A stretch of DNA of 64,000 bases from Microlunatus flavus. GTDB taxonomy: Bacteria; Actinomycetota; Actinomycetes; Propionibacteriales; Propionibacteriaceae. Shown in pieces: positions 16,229 through 24,101 of this stretch. How positions within the stretch are numbered: the stretch's first letter is position 1; every line of letters starts with the position of its first letter. The stretch lies in NCBI RefSeq assembly GCF_900110855.1, contig NZ_FOFA01000001.1:806001-870000 (forward strand), read 5' to 3'. The translations under genes and the position numbers were made by a program. The notes beneath the pieces were generated by a model that was not told the DNA's origin, ran no database searches, and was given only the letters and a program-made list of their open reading frames with translations.

Positions 16229-17176
16229 GTGGAGCGGGACCTGGCGGGAGAGTTCGAGGCGGAGCGGCCCCGCCTGGTGGCGGTGGCCCAGCGCCTGCTC
16301 GGCTCGCGGGCCGACGCCGAGGACGCGGTGCAGGAGACCTGGGTGCGGCTGCAGCGCTCGCGCACCGGGTCGCAGGAGCGGTCGGGGGACGGCGCTGACC
16401 CAGCCGCCGTCACGAACCTCGGCGGCTGGCTGACCACGGTGACGAGCCGGGTGTGCCTGGACGTGCTGCGGGCCCGCCGGGCGCGGCCGGAGCTGGTGCA
16501 CGACGAGGCCGTCCACCCGGTCGTGGCCGCCGAACCCGGGCCCGAGGCGTACGCGGAGGCGGCGGACGCCGTCGGGACGGCCCTGCTGGTGGTGCTCGAC
16601 GCCCTCGGTCCGGCGGAGCGGCTGGCCTTCGTGCTGCACGACGTCTTCGCCCTGCCCTTCGACGAGATCGGCCCCGTGATCGACCGTTCCCCCACGGCGG
16701 CGCGTCAGCTCGCCAGCCGCGCGCGCCGCCGGGTGCAGGGCGCGCCGGCTGCCGACCCGCCGACGCGGGGTCGGCGCCGCGAGGTGGTGGACGCGTTCCT
16801 CGCGGCCTCCAAGGAGGGGCGCTTCGCCGACCTGCTCGCGGTGCTCGACCCGGACGCCGTCGTGCGCTCCGACGCCGCGGCCGCGTCGATGGGGTCGGTG
16901 GCGCGCATCGACGGCGCGGAGGCGGTCGCACGCTTCTACGACGGTCGCGCCCGGGCGCTCGCACCCGCCCTGGTCGACGGCCTGCCCGGTGCGGTCTGGC
17001 GCCACCGGGGCGAGGTCAAGGTCGTCGTCGTCTTCGACGTGGCCCTGGGCGACACGCAGGGCGACGACCGCGTGCGGGAGGTCCTGCTCGTCGCCGACCC
17101 GGAGCGCATCGCACGGGCGGAGGTCACCCGCCGGCCCGGGCTGACGGTGGTCTGGTGGCGCGACCCCGAGGAGTGA
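16229..17176 (+). CDS. sigJ: ECF sigma factor, ECF41/SigJ-like with SnoaL-type C-terminal domain
   Basis: 315 residues from the GTG at 16229, preferred because GGAAGG lies 8 bases upstream; a GTG at 16208 is in frame. Region 2 carries RLLGSRADAEDAVQETWVRL; region 4 carries LGPAERLAFVLHDVFALPFDEIGPVIDRSPTAARQLASRARRRV. A ~120-residue SnoaL_2/NTF2-like domain follows (REVVDAFLAASKEGRFADLLAVLDPDAVVRSD). ECF41-family sigma factors lack a separate anti-sigma factor and are controlled by this fused domain. Probably regulates itself and the divergent SDR. The symbol is by similarity to mycobacterial SigJ. Confidence 0.85.
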   Translation: MERDLAGEFEAERPRLVAVAQRLLGSRADAEDAVQETWVRLQRSRTGSQERSGDGADPAAVTNLGGWLTTVTSRVCLDVLRARRARPELVHDEAVHPVVAAEPGPEAYAEAADAVGTALLVVLDALGPAERLAFVLHDVFALPFDEIGPVIDRSPTAARQLASRARRRVQGAPAADPPTRGRRREVVDAFLAASKEGRFADLLAVLDPDAVVRSDAAAASMGSVARIDGAEAVARFYDGRARALAPALVDGLPGAVWRHRGEVKVVVVFDVALGDTQGDDRVREVLLVADPERIARAEVTRRPGLTVVWWRDPEE

Positions 17177-17188
17177 CGCCGGGCGGGC

Positions 17189-17614
17189 TCAGGTGCTCGG
17201 CGTCCGGACGCCGATGGTGATCAGGAGGTTGGCGCAGATCCGGGTGTCGGCCGTGGCCACGACCGTCGCCACGCTCGGGCTGCGGACCAGGTCGTAGAAG
17301 TCGAAGCGCTCCGCCTCGGTGACCTCGACGCCGGGACCGAGCAGCGCGCGGTAGCTGTCGTGGGCCGGCACCGCCGCGCCGTCGGGCGAGCGCATGAGCA
17401 CCGCCGACTCGAGCGGGACGGTGTCGAGCACCCCGCGCAGGACGGTGTCGATGTCGACGACCCCGGGGCTGAGGTTGAGGTGGATGACCTCGGCGTGCGG
17501 CGGGCGGATCGTGGTGGCGGGGTAGTTGCCGTCGGCCAGCAGCAGCTGGCCGCCGTGGCCGGAGGCGGCGAGCGCCGCCAGCAGCGGCGGGTGCAGCAGG
17601 GTGTGCAGGAGCAT
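17189..17614 (-). CDS. fucU: RbsD/FucU-family sugar mutarotase (probable L-fucose mutarotase)
   Basis: 141 residues, ATG at 17614 behind GGAAGG. Family pattern: HTLLHPPLLAALAASGHGGQLLLADGNYP with the catalytic His and Asp, and a C-terminal VVATADTRICANLLITIGV. The family interconverts pyranose/furanose or alpha/beta anomers; FucU acts on L-fucose and RbsD on D-ribose. The location, last gene of an operon with two fucosidase-type hydrolases, supports L-fucose. An unrelated second mutarotase lies at 30694-31008. Confidence 0.85.
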   Translation of the reverse strand: MLLHTLLHPPLLAALAASGHGGQLLLADGNYPATTIRPPHAEVIHLNLSPGVVDIDTVLRGVLDTVPLESAVLMRSPDGAAVPAHDSYRALLGPGVEVTEAERFDFYDLVRSPSVATVVATADTRICANLLITIGVRTPST

Positions 17615-17679
17615 GGAGCCCTTCCGGGGAACAGGGGTCGAGGCGTCGGACACGGGCCGGGGTGGACCGGGCCGCAGGT

Positions 17680-18759
17680 TCAGCGAGCGGTCGGCGAGCC
17701 GTAGCCGTCCCAGCCGGGGATGGTCCCGTCGACGTCCCACAGGTCCAGCCACGAGCCCGCGCCCGGCCACAGGAACACGGGCCCCTTGATCAGGCGGTTG
17801 TTGCGCTCCGCGCCGCGCAGGCTGTCCTGCTCCTCCGGCGTGAGCGGGTCGGACACCACGGCCTGCAGGCTCGACAGGTACTGCGGCCGCTTGACCGAGA
17901 ACGGGATGGGCACCTGCCCCCGCGCGACAGCCCAGAGGAGGCAGACGACGGCGGGGTGGACGCCGCGCCGCTCGGCGATCCGGCGGACCTCCGGCAGGTC
18001 GGCGTCGGCGAGGTCGGCCTCGGTCCGGTCCCGCTCCGGGCGCGAGGGCGAGCCGAGCGGCGAGTAGCCGAGGGGGCGTACGTCGTGGTCGAGGCAGAAC
18101 TGGAACAGCTCGCCCTGCTGGAACGTCGGGTGCAGCTCCATCTCGTTGACCGCCGGGGCGATCCGGGCGTCGGCCAGGACGCCGCGGAGCTTGGGGATGG
18201 TCATGTTCGACGTGCCGAGGTGGCGGACGAGGCCCTCGTCGACGAGACGTTCCATCGCCGCCCAGGTCTCCATGAACGCCTCGTGGACGTACGGCCGCGC
18301 GTGCGGGTCCCGCTCGGCGACGTCGGCGCCCGGACCGTGGTGGTTCGGGAACGGCCAGTGCACCAGGTAGGCGTCGAGGTGGTCGAGGCGGAGGTTCGTC
18401 AGGCTGCGCCGGGCCGCGGCGGCGACGTCGGCCGGGGCGTGGTGGTCGTTCCAGACCTTGGAGACGACGAAGAGCTCGTCGCGCGCCAGCCCGCCGGCGA
18501 GGGCGTCGCCGAGCACCGCACCGACCTGCGCCTCGTTGCCGTAGACCTCGGCGCAGTCGATCAGGCGGTAGCCGACGCGCAGCCCGTCGGCGACCGCGGC
18601 CGCCACGTCCTCGGGGCCGTAGCGGTCGGAGCCGAAGGTGCCCATCCCGACGGCGGGCAGCGTCGCGCCTCCGGCCAGCGGGACGCGCGGCACCTGCGCG
18701 GGGTCGACGCCGTCGGGGTCGGGCTCGAAGCGGCACGTGGTGCTGCGGGGCGTCGTCAT
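17680..18759 (-). CDS. Aldo/keto reductase in the fucosidase operon
   Basis: 359 residues. AKR tetrad visible: Asp and Tyr in LIDCAEVYGNE, Lys in VVSKVWNDHHAP, His in DAYLVHWPFPNH. It resembles the AKR groups that reduce aldoses or ketones with NADPH. An extra N-terminal ~25 residues (MTTPRSTTCRFEPDPDG) precede the barrel, and the C-terminus ends in a Trp/Gly-rich tail. It starts 7 bases after the GH29 gene, so it belongs to the sugar operon. Its substrate is open: it may reduce a sugar or aldehyde by-product released from fucosides. Confidence 0.82.
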   Translation of the reverse strand: MTTPRSTTCRFEPDPDGVDPAQVPRVPLAGGATLPAVGMGTFGSDRYGPEDVAAAVADGLRVGYRLIDCAEVYGNEAQVGAVLGDALAGGLARDELFVVSKVWNDHHAPADVAAAARRSLTNLRLDHLDAYLVHWPFPNHHGPGADVAERDPHARPYVHEAFMETWAAMERLVDEGLVRHLGTSNMTIPKLRGVLADARIAPAVNEMELHPTFQQGELFQFCLDHDVRPLGYSPLGSPSRPERDRTEADLADADLPEVRRIAERRGVHPAVVCLLWAVARGQVPIPFSVKRPQYLSSLQAVVSDPLTPEEQDSLRGAERNNRLIKGPVFLWPGAGSWLDLWDVDGTIPGWDGYGSPTAR

Positions 18760-18766
18760 GCCGACC

Positions 18767-20146
18767 TCATCGCGTCGGCAGCACGAGCAGGGCCGGGCCG
18801 TCGGTCGTGGGCGTGACCTCGGCCGTCAGCCGGCCGCCGTCCTGCCGGAGCTCCGCGGAACCGTTCAAGACGCGCAGCCCGTCGACGTCCACCGCGTCCG
18901 CCCCGACGCCGAGGTCGACGCCCGTGCCGCCGTCGACGGCGGCGACGAGGTGGCCCGGCGTGGCGAGCCAGCGCACCCAGCCGGTCTGCGAGGGCTGGAC
19001 GAGGCCGGCGGGCGCCGGGCTCGACGAGCGCAGCACGGGCGCCGCCTCGCCCATCCAGCGGGCCAGGCCCTCGAGCGCGCGGCGCTGCACGCCGGGGATG
19101 GTGCCCTCGGCGGTGGGGCCGACGTCGAGCAGCAGCCGCCCGCCGCGGGAGACGACGTCGGTGAGGTGCTTGGCGATGCCGTTGGCGTCGAGCGACTGGC
19201 TCTCGTCCTCGGCCTGGTTGTAGCCGAAGGAGAAGCCGATGCCGCGGGTGTTCTCCCAGGCGCCGCTGTCCTCGGAGTCGAGGTGGTACTCGTACTCGCT
19301 GGTCGCGAAGTCGTGGTGCGTGTCGCCCCAGCGGTCGTTGACGACGCCGTCGGGCACCGCCGCGTAGTACTCCTCGAAGAGGGCGTGCAGCGAGTCGGGG
19401 CCGCCGCGCTTGCCGGCGTCGGGCCACTCGATGTCGTTCCACAGCACGCTGGGTGAGTAGCGGTGGACGAGGTCCTGCACGTGGCGCAGCGCGTAGAGGT
19501 TGTACGCGGCGTCGCGCGGCCGCAGACCGCTCACCTCGTCGAACTTCGTGTGCGGCGGGAAGACGCTGGTCGACCAGTCGAGCCCGCCGCTGTAGTAGAC
19601 GCCGAACCGCAGCCCCTCGGCCCGTACGGCGTCGGCGATGTCGGCGATCAGGTCGCGCTTCGGGCCGCGGTGCACGGTGTTGCGCGCGCCCGTCCCGGGG
19701 GCGTCCCACAGGGCGATGCCGTCGTGGTGCTTGGTGGTGGGGATGACGTACTCGGCGCCGGCGGAGGCGAACAGCCGCGCCCAGTCGGCCGGGTCGAAGT
19801 CCGCGGCGCTCCAGGCGTCGAGGAAGTCGTCGTACGGCGCGCCGCCGTACAGCTCCTGGTGGCGCTGCTGGGCGGGGCTGCCGGCGATGCGGATGGTGTT
19901 GAAGTACCACTCGGCGTACGCGTTGTGGGCGAACCAGACGTCCTCGGGCACCAGCCCCAGCGCACCGCTCGGCTCGGCCCAGGCGGGCACGGAGTAGGCG
20001 CCCCAGTGGATGAAGATGCCGAACCTCGCGCCGGCGTACCAGTCGGGCAGCGGCCGCTGGAGGCTGGCCCAGAGCTCGGGGGTGTCGGTCTGCTCGACCC
20101 TCGTAGAAGGGATGGTCGAGGGGACGGACGGGGTCTGCTCGGTCAC
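18767..20146 (-). CDS. Alpha-L-fucosidase, GH29
   Basis: 459 residues, GTG start at 20146 with GAGGAG upstream. GH29 landmarks: DWYAGARFGIFIHWGAYSVPAWAEP near the N-terminus, AEYVIPTTKHHDGIALWD, and SVLWNDIEWPD holding the predicted nucleophile Asp; RGGRLLLDVGPTAEG closes the barrel. A short beta-sandwich domain follows. No signal peptide is present, so it should act in the cytoplasm on imported fucosylated oligosaccharides, releasing L-fucose. It follows the GH151-like gene by four bases. Confidence 0.92.
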   Translation of the reverse strand: MTEQTPSVPSTIPSTRVEQTDTPELWASLQRPLPDWYAGARFGIFIHWGAYSVPAWAEPSGALGLVPEDVWFAHNAYAEWYFNTIRIAGSPAQQRHQELYGGAPYDDFLDAWSAADFDPADWARLFASAGAEYVIPTTKHHDGIALWDAPGTGARNTVHRGPKRDLIADIADAVRAEGLRFGVYYSGGLDWSTSVFPPHTKFDEVSGLRPRDAAYNLYALRHVQDLVHRYSPSVLWNDIEWPDAGKRGGPDSLHALFEEYYAAVPDGVVNDRWGDTHHDFATSEYEYHLDSEDSGAWENTRGIGFSFGYNQAEDESQSLDANGIAKHLTDVVSRGGRLLLDVGPTAEGTIPGVQRRALEGLARWMGEAAPVLRSSSPAPAGLVQPSQTGWVRWLATPGHLVAAVDGGTGVDLGVGADAVDVDGLRVLNGSAELRQDGGRLTAEVTPTTDGPALLVLPTR

Positions 20147-20150
20147 GGGG

Positions 20151-22154
20151 TCAGCTCCTGAGGACGATCATGGCGTGGCCGTCGAGCACGGTCACGGTGG
20201 TGCGGGCGACGCCGTCGGCCCAGGCCAGCGGCAGCGGGGTGCCGGCGGGTTCGAGCGTCGCGGTGCGCGGCTCGGTGTCGCAGGCGACCTCGACGTCGAC
20301 GTCGACCAGCGGGAAGGGGTCGTCGACCAGGTCGATCTCGGCGCCGAGCCCGCTGCCCACTCGGGTGGGCAGATAGCTGAGCAGGTGCACGACGGTGCGG
20401 TCCGGCCCGCGGCGCACCGTGGTCTCCAGGTGCAGCGGACCGCCGGCCCGCAGCGCCGGGCGCGGCAGCAGCAGGTCGAGCACGTGCCCGAGGACCTGGC
20501 GGTGCACCTCGTTGCCGAGCCGGCCGTAGGTCAGCAGCAGCGGCGCGGCGACCGCCACGACCTGCCCGCGGCGCGTGACGGCCGCCCACTGAGACAGCTG
20601 GTCGGGCGCGGTGTAGGAGTGCCCGGAGAAGTGGGCCCACGTCCGGTCGAAGTAGGGCTCGACGGTGCCGACGAGCACCTCGGTGCCCTCCGACGGCGTC
20701 ATCCGCAGCCCGCGGTCGTAGACCACGGTGTCCTGGCCGAGGTCGGGCAGGTCCGGCGAGACCGAGCGCAGGAAGGTGTTGGCGAAGGGCGACGGCCCGT
20801 GCACCGAGACCCCGGCCTCCGGGACGCTCACCTCGCCGTCGTCGCCGACCAGGGCGTCGCCGACCAGCACCAGCGCACCGCCCCGCTCGACGTGGGCGGA
20901 GAGCGTCGCCCGCAGGGCCTCGTCGACGACGGTCGTCTCCGGCACCAGCACGAGGCGGTAGGGCGCGAGGTCGGCCGTGGGCGGGACGATCGCGAACTGG
21001 TGGCGCAGCTGCTGCAGCACGCGCACCGCCCCGATGCCCGCCGCACCCGGGGCGTCGCCCAGCTCGGGGTCGACGACCACCGCGACCTCGGCGACGGGCT
21101 CGGTGCCCTCCTGGTGCGGCTCGCAGGCCTCGACGTGGGCGTACGCCGCGCCGATCCGCTCGTAGACCGCGGCGTTCGGCACCCCGCGCGGGTGCAGCAG
21201 GTCGCCGACCCCGTTGGTCAGGCCGAGGCTCAGGATCTGGGAGGTCTCGTAGTCGAGCGCGGCCTGCGGCTTGAGCGAGGCGTTGTCGCCCCAGCTGCGG
21301 TGGAACCGTCCGGTGTGGCTCAGCGTGGGCAGCCCGAGCGGGCGGACGAAGCGGGCCACGTACGGCAGGTAGGCGTAGCCCCAGCCGCCGGTCGGCAACG
21401 ACTCGACCTCGACGTGCTTGAGCAGCGCCGCCTCGACGTGGAGGTTGGTCTTGGGCCGGCTGTTGAACCACACCCCCGACGCGACGTCCGGGCTCAGGTA
21501 CGGCGCGGCTAGGTCCTGGAACCGCCGCATGTACTGCAGCGCGTTGGCCCGGGCGTACGCCGAGCGGCCCGCCTCGGTCTCGGGGTCGAAGCCCGCCTCG
21601 AGCGCGCCCTCGATCGCCCACCGGGTGCTGCTGGGCTGGTCCCAGCACATGTCGAGGAACAGCCCGTCGACGACGCCGAGGTGCTCGAGGACCTCGGTCG
21701 TCTGGTCGACGAGGAGCTGCTGGTAGGGGCTCGACATGTCGAGGATGTGCCAGCCGGCGACGAACGCGCCGCCGGGCGCGCGGCTGGGCTCGCCCCAGCG
21801 GACGAGCTTGAGGTCGGCGTCCATCGCCACCCACTCGGGGTGCGTGGTCGCCGCGTGCTCGTCGACCTGGACGCTGAGGTAGACCGGCGCACGGATGCCT
21901 ACGGCGTGCAGCGCGTCCACCTGCTGCTTCAGCAGGTCGAGGTCGCGCGCCAGCCCGGGGTGCCGCTCGGGCCGGTCGGTGTCGTAGTAGAGCAGCCCGT
22001 GGTGGCACTTGGCGAAGACCGTGACGCTGTCGACGTGCGCCGCGGCGAACGTGGCGGCGAAGCGCCCCGGGTCGAAGTCGACGGCCACGTCGGGCACGTC
22101 GGGGCCCGTGTGGAAGTCCAGGTGGATGGTGCGGCGGGGGAAGAACGAACCCAT
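20151..22154 (-). CDS. Glycoside hydrolase with beta-galactosidase-type trimerisation domain (GH151/GHL6-like, candidate fucosidase)
   Basis: 667 residues from the ATG at 22154. N-terminal TIM-barrel-like part (TIHLDFHTGPDVPDVAVDFDPGRFAATFAAAHVDSVTVFAKCHHG ... VDGLFLDMCWDQPSST), then a Rossmann-like region typical of the GH42 middle/trimerisation domain (APYRLVLVPETTVVDEALRATLSAHVERGGALVLVGDAL), then a C-terminal beta domain. This architecture matches PF14871 plus PF08532 proteins, some classed as GH151 alpha-L-fucosidases. Cytoplasmic (no signal). Within this operon fucosidase activity is likely, but the exact linkage is not readable. Confidence 0.75.
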   Translation of the reverse strand: MGSFFPRRTIHLDFHTGPDVPDVAVDFDPGRFAATFAAAHVDSVTVFAKCHHGLLYYDTDRPERHPGLARDLDLLKQQVDALHAVGIRAPVYLSVQVDEHAATTHPEWVAMDADLKLVRWGEPSRAPGGAFVAGWHILDMSSPYQQLLVDQTTEVLEHLGVVDGLFLDMCWDQPSSTRWAIEGALEAGFDPETEAGRSAYARANALQYMRRFQDLAAPYLSPDVASGVWFNSRPKTNLHVEAALLKHVEVESLPTGGWGYAYLPYVARFVRPLGLPTLSHTGRFHRSWGDNASLKPQAALDYETSQILSLGLTNGVGDLLHPRGVPNAAVYERIGAAYAHVEACEPHQEGTEPVAEVAVVVDPELGDAPGAAGIGAVRVLQQLRHQFAIVPPTADLAPYRLVLVPETTVVDEALRATLSAHVERGGALVLVGDALVGDDGEVSVPEAGVSVHGPSPFANTFLRSVSPDLPDLGQDTVVYDRGLRMTPSEGTEVLVGTVEPYFDRTWAHFSGHSYTAPDQLSQWAAVTRRGQVVAVAAPLLLTYGRLGNEVHRQVLGHVLDLLLPRPALRAGGPLHLETTVRRGPDRTVVHLLSYLPTRVGSGLGAEIDLVDDPFPLVDVDVEVACDTEPRTATLEPAGTPLPLAWADGVARTTVTVLDGHAMIVLRS

Positions 22155-22159
22155 GTGCT

Positions 22160-23074
22160 TCAGCGACCTCCGAGGCCGGAGAGGGCGATGCCCCGGACGA
22201 GGTGGCGCTGCAGGAGCAGCACGATCACCACGGTGGGCAGCATCGAGATGGTGGACGCGGCCATGAGCAGGTGCCACTGGCTGCCCTGCTGGCCGAGGAA
22301 CCCGTTGAGACCGACGGGGACGGTGAACAGGTCGGTGGAGTTGGTGATGATCAAGGGCCAGAGGAAGCTGTTCCAGTAGTTGATGAAGGTGAAGACGGCG
22401 AGCACCGCGACCGCCGGACGGGCGATCGGCAGCACGATCGAGGTGAGGATGCGCAGCCGGTTGGCGCCGTCGACGAGCGCCGCCTCCTCCAGCTCCTTGG
22501 GGATGTTGAGGAAGAACTGGCGCAGCAGGAAGGTGCCGAAGGCCGAGAACGCCCAGGGCAGGATCAGCGCCTGGTAGCTGTTGGTCCACCCCAGCTGCTG
22601 CATGAGGATGAACATCGGGACGATCATGACCTCCTGCGGCACCATCAGGGTGATCAGGTAGAGCAGGAAGATCAGCTCGCGGCCCTTGAACTCCAGGCGG
22701 GCGAAGGCGTACGCCGCGAGGATCGAGGTGACGCAGACGAGCAGGGTGCCCAGCACCGCGACGACCATCCCGTTGGCCATGTAGCGGCCGAAGGGGACGT
22801 AGCTCCAGGCCTCGCTGAAGTTCGCGAAGCGGAGCTGGCTGCCCACCAGGCTGGGCGGCGAGGCGAACACCTCGCTGCCCGGCTTGAGCGACGTGGCGAC
22901 CATCCAGACGAACGGCACCATGAAGACCAGCAGGACGAGGGTCAGCAGCGCCTGCGACAGCGGCGCTGGCCGGGACCGGTCCACCTTGTTGGTCCGCCGG
23001 CCGCGGGCGCGGGACGGCGCTGCCGCCGGGGTGGTGAGCGTGGGGCGCGCGGCGCCCTGGACCTCAGCCGTCAT
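22160..23074 (-). CDS. Carbohydrate ABC importer permease, MalG type
   Basis: 304 residues with six predicted membrane helices and the permease EAA loop: EEAALVDGANRLRILTSIVLPIARPAV. The cytoplasmic N-terminus is extended by about 35 basic residues. It pairs with the MalF-type permease upstream, overlapping it by 11 bases, and with the binding protein at 24102-25370. No ATPase gene is present in the operon, so a shared MsmK/UgpC-like ATPase elsewhere must energise it. Confidence 0.92.
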   Translation of the reverse strand: MTAEVQGAARPTLTTPAAAPSRARGRRTNKVDRSRPAPLSQALLTLVLLVFMVPFVWMVATSLKPGSEVFASPPSLVGSQLRFANFSEAWSYVPFGRYMANGMVVAVLGTLLVCVTSILAAYAFARLEFKGRELIFLLYLITLMVPQEVMIVPMFILMQQLGWTNSYQALILPWAFSAFGTFLLRQFFLNIPKELEEAALVDGANRLRILTSIVLPIARPAVAVLAVFTFINYWNSFLWPLIITNSTDLFTVPVGLNGFLGQQGSQWHLLMAASTISMLPTVVIVLLLQRHLVRGIALSGLGGR

Positions 23075-23993
23075 AGTGGACGAACCTCCGCTGGCCGAGG
23101 AACTGCAGACCCGTCACCAGGACGATGATGATCAGCAGCACCGTCGAGATGGCCGAGGCCATCCCGAGCGAGTAGAACTGGAAGCCCTTCTGGTACATGT
23201 ACATGACCATGGTCTGGGTCGCCGCTCCCGGCCCGCCGCCCGTGAGGATGTAGGGCTGGCTGAAGACCTGGAACGACGTGATCATGGTCAGCACCGCCGC
23301 GAAGAACATCGACGGCGAGAGCATCGGGACGGTGATCGTCCAGAACTGGCGCCACCGGCTGACGCCGTCGATGTCGGCGGCCTCGTAGAGGTTCGGGTTG
23401 ATCGCGTCGAGGCCGGCGGAGAAGACCAGCATGTTGTAGCCGAAGCCCTGCCACACCGACATCGCGACGACGCAGACCATGGCCGAGACCTGGCCGCCCA
23501 GCAGGTTGGTCGGACCCAGGCCGAACCACGCGGTGAGCACGTCGTCGACGAGGCCCTTCGGCTGCAGCATGAGCCGCCAGACGAGCGCGTTGGCCACGAT
23601 CGGCGTCACTGCGGGCAGGAAGAAGAGCACGCGGTAGAGCCCCCGGAGCCGGATCCGCGGGGAGATCCACACCGCGAGCCCGAGCGAGATCACGAAGTTC
23701 ACGGGCACGTAGAGCACGACGAAGATCACCGTGTTGCGCAGCGCCCGGAAGAAGACCGGGTCGGTCGTCACCAGGGTGACGAAGTTCTTGCCGCCGACGA
23801 AGGTGTGGTCGCCGAGGATCGGCCAGGAGAAGAAGGCCAGCGCGATCGAGCCCACGATGGGCGCCAGCGTGAAGATCAGGAAGCCGAGCCCGCTCGGGGC
23901 CAGGAACCCCAGCGCGGTCAGGCCGGCGCGGCGCCCGGCGGCCGTCTGGCCGGGGGTCGCCGCACGAGCGGCGGCAGGCGCGACGAGCGTCAT
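23064..23993 (-). CDS. Carbohydrate ABC importer permease, MalF type
   Basis: 309 residues, six helices, EAA loop YEAADIDGVSRWRQFWTITVPMLSPSM. An N-terminal Ala/Arg-rich tail of ~25 residues precedes the first helix (LTALGFLAPSGLGFLIFTLAPIVGSIALAF). It lies downstream of a strong intercistronic hairpin that probably lowers its expression relative to the binding protein. Confidence 0.92.
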   Translation of the reverse strand: MTLVAPAAARAATPGQTAAGRRAGLTALGFLAPSGLGFLIFTLAPIVGSIALAFFSWPILGDHTFVGGKNFVTLVTTDPVFFRALRNTVIFVVLYVPVNFVISLGLAVWISPRIRLRGLYRVLFFLPAVTPIVANALVWRLMLQPKGLVDDVLTAWFGLGPTNLLGGQVSAMVCVVAMSVWQGFGYNMLVFSAGLDAINPNLYEAADIDGVSRWRQFWTITVPMLSPSMFFAAVLTMITSFQVFSQPYILTGGGPGAATQTMVMYMYQKGFQFYSLGMASAISTVLLIIIVLVTGLQFLGQRRFVHYDG

Positions 23994-24054
23994 GGTCCAG
24001 CTCCTTCGTCAGCGGGGCGTGCGGCGGCAGGCGTACGGGGCGGGTGACGGGCAG

Positions 24055-24086
24055 CGGCCGCCCGGTCGGTCAGGACCGGGCGGCCG
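24055..24086 (-). terminator. Intercistronic attenuator hairpin in the importer operon
   Basis: Perfect 13-bp stem, CGGCCGCCCGGTC at 24055-24067 with its complement at 24074-24086 and a 6-base loop, just after the binding-protein stop. It has no T run. Such hairpins between binding protein and permease genes stabilise the upstream message and limit read-through. Confidence 0.7.
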
Positions 24087-24101
24087 TTCCCGCACCGCCG
24101 G

